A stretch of DNA of 12,881 nucleotides from Prevotellaceae bacterium UBA4361 (GTDB lineage: Bacteria > Bacteroidota > Bacteroidia > Bacteroidales > Bacteroidaceae), in the NCBI GenBank assembly GCA_002393575.1, contig DGSN01000082.1, positions 1-12,881 of the forward strand. Reading direction: 5' to 3'. Below, piece by piece: positions 6,306-12,881 of this stretch; the first letter of the stretch is position 1, and every line of letters begins with the position of its first letter. Below the pieces are notes generated by a model that had not been told where the DNA came from, made no database searches, and saw only the letters and a program-made list of their open reading frames with translations. The position numbers and the translations under genes are program-made.

Positions 6306-7875
6306 AGATGTTATGATAGTTTTGTTTCGTTATTTTCGTATCTGGAGCCGTTTCACTCGCTTCGGGCACAAGCAGGGCAGAACCCGCATACTTGGCTTGC
6401 TGCGCATCTCGTCGGATGCACGCATCGAGGGTGTTTCGGTCGGGCCCAAAGGACTGTGTCATCCATTCGGCTGCATTGAAACTGCGGAAGAACTGGTCGT
6501 AGAACACAGGACTTCGTTGTGGCAGCAAAAGAGGACGATGGGCGTTGCCCGAAGTGTCGAAATAGGAGAGATAGAGGCGTGTGTAGTTGCCATCCATGCG
6601 ACGCGAAGAGAAGAGAATCCACCTGCCATTCGATGACCAGGAATGGTAGCTGTCGCTCTCCGACGAATTGAGTTGCTTGAGTTGTTCGATGTTTTCTGGA
6701 TGTTGCAAAGGAATGGCACAAAGGTCGGCACTCCTATGCCAAATGTGGAACTGACCGTAGTCGGCCAAAGAGAAAAGCAGCCATCTGCCATCGGGCGAAA
6801 CGCGAGGCGTGCTGGCACTCTTGCCCAAGGCTTCGGCATCGAACACAAGTCTGCGAGTACCGAATTTGCGCTTGGTTGCATCGAAATCTCGCGCATATAT
6901 ATTATAATGAAGTGACTGGTAGTTCTGGTCGAGGTCGGCATCAATGCTTTCGCCCTGCAACTCGTGATGGGCTGAAATGTAGTAGAGGGTGCGACCATCA
7001 GGGCTCCAAGTGGGAAAACTCTCGAAATCGCTGGCCGTTCGCTCGATGCTTGTCACCTCATTGCGCTCTGCATCGTAAAGGATAAGGTCGCTGGCATAGT
7101 CGATGACTTCGATTTTCTGAGGGTCGAGCGTATGGAACGACTGCCCTGTTTCATTCACAGAATAGGCAATGAGGTTGAGTGTGGGATGCCAAGCAGGATA
7201 GACTCCTGCCGAAAGGGTGGAATCGGTTTTCAGGTTGACTTTGTGTGCTTCTTTCCCATCGACAAAGACCGTTCCACCAAAGGCTTGGCGCACATGGAAC
7301 TGAGAACGCCCCCTTTGTCCTTGCTGTTGAGGCACGTGGCAGTTGATACATTGTCCCTTGTCGCCCTTGCTCATTGCCATGTTGTTATAGAGGATGCGCT
7401 CATCAAAGTTCTCGGTGCAGCGTTCCACGAGGGAGAGTTCTTCGTACATGACGTATGACGGACGGATGAGACGATAGGTGATGAAAGGGTCGATGCTATC
7501 AGCCACCACAGGATTTGCGATGCGATTGAAATGTCTCCACCGATTGCCCTTACGCACATAGACATCTGTCCAAAGGGTATCGCCCACAGCTGCCGAGAGC
7601 AGTCGTTGCCAGTCGGCAAGAGGTATGTCGATGGTGCGCCCACCGACCACCAGTTCTTCTCCCGACCTCGATGACAGACGCGTAACGAAAGCATCGCCAT
7701 CCTCCTGAATCTCAAAATTGAGTGGGGCGATGTTGGGTGGCAGGGTAGCTCCGTCGTTGTTGGGCATCACTTGCGCCATGCGTTCTGCCTCTTCTGCTTG
7801 TTGGGGAAGCGACGGTTTGCAAGATGCAAGGAGCATCAACGCGATGAGGAGGAATATGTAAGAAACGGTTCTCAA
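6292..7875 (-). CDS. PD40/TolB-type beta-propeller lipoprotein with one CXXCH haem-c motif
   Basis: About 527 residues from a TTG at 7875, which gives an immediate lipoprotein signal (MRTVSYIFLLIALMLLASC; lipobox LASC, Cys19) 2 nt after the upstream stop. A single cytochrome-c-type motif CINCH lies at 176-180, so one covalently bound haem is predicted once the protein is outside the cytoplasm. The remainder is a propeller with at least four PD40-like repeats: YPAWHP (about 226), FPTWSPDGR (287), TPRVSPDGR (356) and YHSWSSNGR (410). Residues about 50-165 are a separate region I do not recognise. TolB-type propellers usually mediate protein contacts; a redox or haem-dependent role is inferred from CINCH alone. 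An in-frame TTG at 7920 would add 15 residues overlapping the upstream gene and spoil the signal peptide. The gene ends inside the start of the 1211-residue protein gene. Confidence 0.85.
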   Translation of the reverse strand: MRTVSYIFLLIALMLLASCKPSLPQQAEEAERMAQVMPNNDGATLPPNIAPLNFEIQEDGDAFVTRLSSRSGEELVVGGRTIDIPLADWQRLLSAAVGDTLWTDVYVRKGNRWRHFNRIANPVVADSIDPFITYRLIRPSYVMYEELSLVERCTENFDERILYNNMAMSKGDKGQCINCHVPQQQGQRGRSQFHVRQAFGGTVFVDGKEAHKVNLKTDSTLSAGVYPAWHPTLNLIAYSVNETGQSFHTLDPQKIEVIDYASDLILYDAERNEVTSIERTASDFESFPTWSPDGRTLYYISAHHELQGESIDADLDQNYQSLHYNIYARDFDATKRKFGTRRLVFDAEALGKSASTPRVSPDGRWLLFSLADYGQFHIWHRSADLCAIPLQHPENIEQLKQLNSSESDSYHSWSSNGRWILFSSRRMDGNYTRLYLSYFDTSGNAHRPLLLPQRSPVFYDQFFRSFNAAEWMTQSFGPDRNTLDACIRRDAQQAKYAGSALLVPEASETAPDTKITKQNYHNIYESN

Positions 7876-7877
7876 TG

Positions 7878-9338
7878 TTATGTAGTTTTCAGTCCTTCGA
7901 CAAAGAAATAATAATACCAATAGGTGTTTCCAAATTCAGAGTGCAAGGCGTAGGCATTGTTGCTCGAATCACCCATTCGTGCCGATGCCTCCACGAGGCG
8001 TTCGAAGCGTTGGCGTACTGGTGGGTCGATAGGCAGTTGGTCGATGTCCATGCCTCCTTGCAGTTGAGCCACCATGAGGGCTGCCTCTTGGTAGTGAGTC
8101 GGAATATGTCCGTTCCAACCAGGGAGCAATGCCATGAAACGCTGCCAAAAACCATCGAGATGCTTGGTGATGAGACTGCACATCAGCGAGAGTTCGACCA
8201 TCTGGCGCGAACCACCTTCGGTCAGAGCGAAACTTTGCAGCAGATAGAACTCGATGAGTCCGTTGTCACCATCCAATTGGTCGGTGTAGTTCAGCAGAGG
8301 TTTTACGGCTGCCGATTGACGCTCCATGTCCACAGCATCCTCTTTGAAGAAAAGTGTGTGGTTCAGGGCTTGCCTGTACTTCTCGGAAAGTGCTTTCTCA
8401 CCATTGAGCAATGCCACACGATAGAGTGTGCGCAGATACATGGGACGCTCGCCGTATTCCACCATGTCCTCCATAGCCCAACGGTAAGCGAAGCCCGTCT
8501 TTCCGTAGTGCTCATACAAGAGCTGTGCGCCCATCAGCCGCAGCCATTGGTTTTGTTCGGGTGTGTTGTAGGCAGCCGCCCCATCAGGGTAGGCAAACAG
8601 TAGGTTGCCCATCTCACCCGTTTCGTAAAGAGCCAAGCGCGTGAGGCAAACTTGCAGGCGAGTTGGCTCCTTGTCATTCTCACGAGCGATTTGCAGCACC
8701 CGTTCCCAATCGTCCTTTTCACAAGCTTGCTTCATTTGCAGCGAAGCGAGAAAATTGGAGTCTCTGTAGGTCTGTGTCCAAAACCAGTAGGCTGAACCAA
8801 CAAAGACGATGGACGACAGGATGAAGAGCGTCAAGCGAAAACCTTTCGTCATGCAACGAGAAGTCTGCTTCCTTTTCATGAAAGCTCTGACAACTACTGA
8901 GATGAGACCCAAAGCTACCAGTATGAGCAGCACGAAGAGAGGAAGAGCAAATGCCACGGCAACCTCCTTGTTGACATAGATTTCATAACCCATGCGGGTG
9001 TAGCGAACGAGCAAGAGGAAGGGCACCACGAAACAGAGGCCGAAACAAGAGTCTGGCAAATGCAGCACCCATCGTGTGGCGTGGGCAATGCCTAAGAGCA
9101 AAAGGACGAGCAGCGATGCGCCCAACCAAGGACAAGCCAAACAACTTTGCAAGAAAGACGCGACGTAGAGCAGCCAACCTCCTGTGTGTTGAGCCATCAT
9201 TTCCTGAGCAAACACTTGAGTCGTGAGGAAAGGAGTCAGTTGGGCAGTTTCCAAAAGGAAAGGGCGCAACTGTCCCATCATCACCCACATCGTGATGAGA
9301 ATGAACAAAAGGGTATATGGCAAACGCTTCAACATCAT
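7878..9338 (-). CDS. Polytopic membrane protein with large C-terminal soluble domain (DUF6057-like)
   Basis: A 486-residue protein of unknown function. Hydrophobic segments at about 7-22, 54-66, 71-88, 97-113, 126-152 and 167-188 predict five or six membrane spans. Residues about 195-486 form a soluble, largely helical region with repeat-like pairs such as ALYETGEMGNLLFAY and RVALLNGEKALSEKYRQAL, compatible with a TPR-like solenoid. It ends in an aromatic run, TYWYYYFF (474-481). From memory it resembles the Bacteroidetes family DUF6057, but I could not check this. Its ATG abuts the stop of the GH43 gene (TAAATG) and its stop is 2 nt before the TTG of the propeller lipoprotein. That spacing suggests a co-translated pair, perhaps a membrane anchor or processing partner for the lipoprotein. 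Confidence 0.82.
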   Translation of the reverse strand: MMLKRLPYTLLFILITMWVMMGQLRPFLLETAQLTPFLTTQVFAQEMMAQHTGGWLLYVASFLQSCLACPWLGASLLVLLLLGIAHATRWVLHLPDSCFGLCFVVPFLLLVRYTRMGYEIYVNKEVAVAFALPLFVLLILVALGLISVVVRAFMKRKQTSRCMTKGFRLTLFILSSIVFVGSAYWFWTQTYRDSNFLASLQMKQACEKDDWERVLQIARENDKEPTRLQVCLTRLALYETGEMGNLLFAYPDGAAAYNTPEQNQWLRLMGAQLLYEHYGKTGFAYRWAMEDMVEYGERPMYLRTLYRVALLNGEKALSEKYRQALNHTLFFKEDAVDMERQSAAVKPLLNYTDQLDGDNGLIEFYLLQSFALTEGGSRQMVELSLMCSLITKHLDGFWQRFMALLPGWNGHIPTHYQEAALMVAQLQGGMDIDQLPIDPPVRQRFERLVEASARMGDSSNNAYALHSEFGNTYWYYYFFVEGLKTT

Positions 9339-11012
9339 TTATCTTACTAAAATCTTTCGTGACTTATTGTTCTTGATTTCTATATAAAGACCACGAGCCA
9401 ATGGACTATCCCCAACGGGAAGTCCTGTAGTCAGATGGTAGATGCGGCGCACATCGTTTTCTTGTCTTACATTGTTGATGTCCGCAGCAATCTTTTGTTC
9501 CCGCATGATTTCCCGATTGATTTTGCGATAGTCCTTACCAAACATGTCTGCCTCCTCGTAGTCAGGGTGCTCCTGCGAATCGAAATAAAGCCCAAAACTT
9601 TGGTGAACACTGGCATTGGCATCCGACAGATAGAGCGTAGTGCCTGCTTCTGTGGTATTGCCCGAAACGGAAAGGCAAACACCGTCGCTCTGATTCTCGA
9701 TGCGGTAGTATCCATCCTCCTCCAACCAGAGCATCCACTCCTGGCTCTGGCGGTCGGCTTCATCCTGCCAGCGAGTTGTACCAAAAACTGATTCCATGTA
9801 TTTGCCCTTCTCCTTGTCCTCTATTTTATAGACGTAGGGCTTGTCGGTCTTATGCAGGACAAAGCAGAGGTTCGATTTTCCATCGTTCTCAATGGTAAGC
9901 GAGGCATTGGGACGGGAAACAAGGCGGTTGGAGTATTTCTCCAACAAGTAGAACTCGCTTCCATCCTTCAGTTCCTTCATTCGCTTCATGCGATACATCT
10001 CGTCGAACACCGAGAGATTCCATTCGTCGTACCAGCACACGGTAGGATAGCCCGAACGAACACTCAACGGTAACCACACATGTTTAGAGTTTTGCACATT
10101 GCTTGAGTTCCAACGGTCACCCATGTAGATAAAGCAGTTCTCTTTGCCAGGAACGGGAAAGACATAATTGCTCTGGCTCTGATACGAAGTAGATTTTCCA
10201 TTGTCAATGCAAAAGTTGATACCCGTCGAACCGTCACTTGCCTTGAAGTCGGCTGGAGCATGCCACGCCTCGTTCATCAGGTCGTAGGTCCACATATATC
10301 GGCCTGGATTGGGGTCCCATCCCGTGCAACCAGAGAAAAGACCATAGTATATATCGCCCGCACGGAACAAAGCAGCGGCTTCGTATCTGCGTCCTTTCAA
10401 TTGCACAACATAGTCCTCCTGCGGCTGAAGGTAGTCGTCGGTGAGGCGTTCACAATTGGTGTTGGAATTCATGTTGGTAGAATAGATGTGATAGGCTTGT
10501 CCGTCCTTGTCGCGAAAGAGTGTCTGGTCGCGAGAATCACATCCATTAGGGCGGAACACATCTACCAAGGTGTAAGGCCCTTCCACCTTGTCGGCAGTAC
10601 ACACAGCCACTTTTGCCTGACCATAGTCTTTTCCGTTCTCCCAGTGAATCCACATCACCCATTTCTTTGTTTTTTCGTTGTAAATCACCTTCGGACGTTC
10701 CAACGTGCGACCGCTGGCTATGTCACGGTTCTCATCGGTCTGCGTACCTGTTGGAGTGACGGCTCTCGACAACTTTGTCCACGAATAGAGGTCCTTCGAC
10801 CGATAGCAACTAATGCCATCGCTCTTGTTCGAACTGCGCTGCTCGCCAAACCAATAATAATAACCATCAGCATAGACCACGCAACCGCCATGCGCATTGA
10901 TGGCGGAACCGTTGGTGTCGTACCATGTGTTTCCAGGCTTAATGCTCTGGCCAACCATCGTTGTCACGGCCAGCCCGAGCATCAAGGAGAGATATAACTT
11001 CAGTTTAACCAT
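9339..11012 (-). CDS. GH43 glycosidase, exo-beta-1,3-galactanase-like, with C-terminal binding domain and sorting tail
   Basis: A 557-residue secreted enzyme predicted to remove galactose from the non-reducing end of beta-1,3-galactan, the arabinogalactan backbone. After a signal peptide (about 1-21), a five-bladed propeller spans about 28-340. The opening block WYDTNGSAINAHGGCVVYADGYYYWFGE (split here as NGSAINAHGG at 34-43 and YYYWFGE at 51-57) is typical of GH43 subfamily 24 and its relatives. Glu105 (LERPK) fits the pKa-modulating acid and Glu211 (RYEAA) the proton donor. Gln278 or Gln280 (YQSQSNYV) could fill the unusual glutamine site reported for this subfamily. Residues about 350-476 form a beta-trefoil-like domain. 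Residues about 515-557 are a sorting-type tail (RGLYIEIKNNKSRKILVR). It begins 6 nt after the preceding gene. Subfamily and substrate are inferred from motifs. Confidence 0.85.
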   Translation of the reverse strand: MVKLKLYLSLMLGLAVTTMVGQSIKPGNTWYDTNGSAINAHGGCVVYADGYYYWFGEQRSSNKSDGISCYRSKDLYSWTKLSRAVTPTGTQTDENRDIASGRTLERPKVIYNEKTKKWVMWIHWENGKDYGQAKVAVCTADKVEGPYTLVDVFRPNGCDSRDQTLFRDKDGQAYHIYSTNMNSNTNCERLTDDYLQPQEDYVVQLKGRRYEAAALFRAGDIYYGLFSGCTGWDPNPGRYMWTYDLMNEAWHAPADFKASDGSTGINFCIDNGKSTSYQSQSNYVFPVPGKENCFIYMGDRWNSSNVQNSKHVWLPLSVRSGYPTVCWYDEWNLSVFDEMYRMKRMKELKDGSEFYLLEKYSNRLVSRPNASLTIENDGKSNLCFVLHKTDKPYVYKIEDKEKGKYMESVFGTTRWQDEADRQSQEWMLWLEEDGYYRIENQSDGVCLSVSGNTTEAGTTLYLSDANASVHQSFGLYFDSQEHPDYEEADMFGKDYRKINREIMREQKIAADINNVRQENDVRRIYHLTTGLPVGDSPLARGLYIEIKNNKSRKILVR

Positions 11013-11018
11013 ATTTCT

Positions 11019-12881
11019 TTAATATGCAATCTTCAACACTTGCTTGCGTCCATTCCTCAAGACAGCCACGATGTAAGTTCCGCGTCGTGGCAGTCCGATG
11101 CCTGCACCATCCACATAGTCATTCAGCGTAGCAACTTGTGTGCCATTCGGTTCGTAAACCACCACACGCGAATGTTCTTCAGCTCCTGCCAGTGTGAGAA
11201 CACCGCCTGCTATGCGTCCGCGCAGCTTTCCGTCAGTGTCCGAGGCTGTTTGGATGGCAGTGATGATGTCTTCCACCGTCAATCCTGGCAATGCAGGAGC
11301 GTATGCACCCGTTGCATCGAAGTTGAAGTATTCTACGTCGGCACCCAGACTCTCGAAACCAATCTGAGGAGTTGGCACACGATGCGTACCAATCAAACGT
11401 GCATCGTCGATTCTGAAGGCACTCACGCTGGCACCCCAAGCAGCCCGTTCGAGATTGAACCAAATGCGAATCTGCTTCGTGTTAGCCTTTGTCTCGAAAT
11501 CAACAGAATAGGTCTTATACGAATCGCTATTCACCCTCATCGTCACCTTGTTGTCATCGTTCTGCAAGTCCTGAATGCGGATGCTGCCCAACTGGTCGCC
11601 GTTTGAGCGAATGCCGCCTTTTGCCAAAGCAGAGAAAGTGTAGATGTCATCTGGAGCCACATCCACAATCTGCGATATTTCGCCATCAGCCCAACCGCCT
11701 TCCCACATGTAACGGTGCATCGACAGCACGTGGTTGTTCTGGTCCACCTTGTTCGATCGTTCTTCCGTTACGATATCCTGGTAGCTGTTGTACTGGTCGT
11801 AAGGATACACATCCCAGCCTTCGATGAATTTGGTAATGTTCTGGCTATTGGAGAAATTCCATTCGCCTTCGAAATCGCCATTTTTCATCAGGTTCTTAGA
11901 TATGTAGTCACTCTCGTTGCTCCACTCTGGTTGCAAAGCGAGGTCTGCCACGCGGAATGTGTCAACAGGCAGTCCATCGCGATAGACAAAGACGCGTTTG
12001 TCATGAGTCACGGCATAGCGGTAAGTGTGATACAATCCATCAGTGTTATAGAAGGTACCTCCGTTGGCAGGGTTGCTGATACCCTTTTCGGAGATGAAAA
12101 TGTCTTTTGAATTCTTCATACCCATCGACGTACTCTTCACATAACTCTTGAAGCCCAATCCCCTGCCTGTTACAGCGTATGGAAGCACTTGTTTGGCATC
12201 ATTGTCAGTCTTGGCCTTGATTTCCACCGTATAGCCTTTCTCGCTCAGTGTGCTTGCGTCAAAACTATGACTGTCATCGTTCTCCTTACCTATATATATA
12301 GGATTCTGAGAGAGGTCCTTCACAGGCAAAGCTGTACCCTTGCCAATGAGTTTCACATTCTTTCGCATATCCCCACTTCGCAATACCACCTTGCCCGAAC
12401 TGCTAATCAGCGTGGTGAGGTTCGTCACCTTAATGACGGCTTCCTTCGTTCCTGCCTTGATGAGCGTTGGACTGACTGAGAAACCATAACTTGGTGTGAC
12501 GCTGATGTCGGTAGTCAGGTTCTCTGCACTGACCGTAAAGGTCTTGCTGGCGTTGGTGCCGTCGATGGTCAGTTCGTCGGCGGAAGTCTCAAGCCGTGCG
12601 AACAATGGGGCGTAGGCTCCTGTGGCATCGACACTGAAGTATTCGACATCTGCGCCGAGGCTCTCAAAGCCCACCTGTGCCGTCGGAATGCGCTTCACGC
12701 CTGTCAGCTTCACGTCGTCTATCCTGAACGCGCTCACGCTCGCACCCCAGGCTGCACGCTCCAGGTTGAACCAGATGCGCAGCTGCTTCGTGTTAGCCTT
12801 CGTCTGGAAATCGGTCGCGTAGGTCTGGTAGCTGTCGCTCGTCACACGGAGGACTGCCTTGTTGTCATCGTTCTGCAAGTC
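11019..12881 (-). CDS. Multi-domain secreted glycan-binding protein (partial; N-terminus beyond window)
   Basis: The reading frame is open to the right edge, so the N-terminus and any signal peptide or catalytic domain are missing. The TTG at 12878 is not a true start: the same sequence occurs mid-domain at the second copy. Numbering residues from that TTG: end of a galactose-binding-like module 1-91; an Ig-like beta domain about 98-182; a LamG/concanavalin-like domain about 190-315 (TYRYAVTHDKRVFVYRDG, 285-302); a second complete binding module about 328-528 (opens NLMKNGDFEG); and a sorting-type tail about 568-619 ending RGTYIVAVLRNGRKQVLKIAY (split: RGTYIVAV 599-606, VLKIAY 614-619). The overlapping parts of the two modules are about 79% identical. 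It leads the visible operon, just before the GH43 gene, so shared glycan targeting is likely. Ligand unknown. Confidence 0.85.
   Translation of the reverse strand, partial: DLQNDDNKAVLRVTSDSYQTYATDFQTKANTKQLRIWFNLERAAWGASVSAFRIDDVKLTGVKRIPTAQVGFESLGADVEYFSVDATGAYAPLFARLETSADELTIDGTNASKTFTVSAENLTTDISVTPSYGFSVSPTLIKAGTKEAVIKVTNLTTLISSSGKVVLRSGDMRKNVKLIGKGTALPVKDLSQNPIYIGKENDDSHSFDASTLSEKGYTVEIKAKTDNDAKQVLPYAVTGRGLGFKSYVKSTSMGMKNSKDIFISEKGISNPANGGTFYNTDGLYHTYRYAVTHDKRVFVYRDGLPVDTFRVADLALQPEWSNESDYISKNLMKNGDFEGEWNFSNSQNITKFIEGWDVYPYDQYNSYQDIVTEERSNKVDQNNHVLSMHRYMWEGGWADGEISQIVDVAPDDIYTFSALAKGGIRSNGDQLGSIRIQDLQNDDNKVTMRVNSDSYKTYSVDFETKANTKQIRIWFNLERAAWGASVSAFRIDDARLIGTHRVPTPQIGFESLGADVEYFNFDATGAYAPALPGLTVEDIITAIQTASDTDGKLRGRIAGGVLTLAGAEEHSRVVVYEPNGTQVATLNDYVDGAGIGLPRRGTYIVAVLRNGRKQVLKIAY
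11295..11570. repeat. Intragenic duplicated binding-module segment, copy 2
   Basis: This stretch encodes residues 438-528 of the partial protein. It corresponds without gaps to 12606-12881 at an offset of 1311 nt (437 codons). NTKQ.RIWFNLERAAWGA and GFESLGADVEYF are shared nearly or fully identically at protein level, while many third codon positions differ. The duplication is therefore not recent, yet protein sequence is held. Confidence 0.88.
12606..12881. repeat. Intragenic duplicated binding-module segment, copy 1 (cut by window edge)
   Basis: This is the partner of 11295-11570. About 71 of 90 residues are the same in both copies. The window ends inside this copy, so the true duplicated length must be longer: the second module extends upstream for roughly another 110 residues whose counterpart lies outside. 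Confidence 0.88.

Noticed and set aside
7876..7920. Upstream TTG start for the propeller lipoprotein
   Set aside because: It overlaps the preceding gene by 43 nt and lengthens the signal peptide with charged residues; the TTG at 7875 gives a normal lipoprotein signal.
7875..8603. Plus-strand open frame of 242 codons
   Set aside because: It is antisense to the well-supported membrane protein gene and has no family features.
10260..10997. Long plus-strand open frame of 245 codons
   Set aside because: It lies wholly antisense to the GH43 gene, has no recognisable domain, and is explained by the codon bias of the gene on the other strand.
12289..12302. Palindrome CCTATATATATAGG
   Set aside because: It lies inside a coding region encoding NPIYIG and is explained by codon choice; no regulatory context.

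Overview
The window looks like the chromosome of a Bacteroidales bacterium, most plausibly a Prevotella/Bacteroides relative. The evidence is a Bacteroidetes-type -7 promoter box (TACCTTTG), no Shine-Dalgarno leaders, secreted multi-domain glycan proteins with C-terminal sorting-like tails, lipoproteins with short lipoboxes, and small tandem heptad repeats between genes. Six complete genes and one gene cut by the right edge can be supported, plus one small forward gene at the left. No tRNA, rRNA, CRISPR array or transposase gene was seen, and no gene-free stretch exceeds 300 bases.

Left part (1-2669), housekeeping-like: a small YccF-family membrane protein runs rightward (95-463). It converges on a leftward secreted alpha/beta-hydrolase (585-1397). 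Upstream of the hydrolase lies a leftward lipoprotein whose sequence follows cyclohexadienyl dehydratase (PheC) closely and keeps the aligned catalytic glutamate (1587-2408). The gaps are filled with structured repeats: a 22-bp-arm inverted repeat carrying G-quadruplex-type motifs on both strands (474-586), period-7 arrays (20-47, 1416-1471, 1489-1521), a G-rich element (1522-1573) and a second inverted element (2522-2628).

Right part (2670-12881), accessory: five leftward genes are packed as one apparent operon with spacings of 6, 0 and 2 nt and one 14-nt overlap. In transcription order they are: a secreted multi-domain glycan-binding protein whose N-terminus is outside the window; a GH43 enzyme resembling exo-beta-1,3-galactanases; a polytopic membrane protein with a large C-terminal soluble domain; a PD40/TolB-propeller lipoprotein with one CXXCH haem-c motif; and a 1211-residue secreted protein that alternates helical FIVAR-like segments with three beta-trefoil-like domains. 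Genes 1, 2 and 5 end in similar sorting-type tails. No SusC/SusD pair, regulator or operon promoter is visible; these would lie to the right if present.

Interpretation: the operon looks built to bind and process a beta-1,3-galactan or arabinogalactan-type glycan at the cell surface. The pairing of the uncharacterised membrane protein and the haem-motif propeller lipoprotein with it is the least explained and most interesting part of the window.
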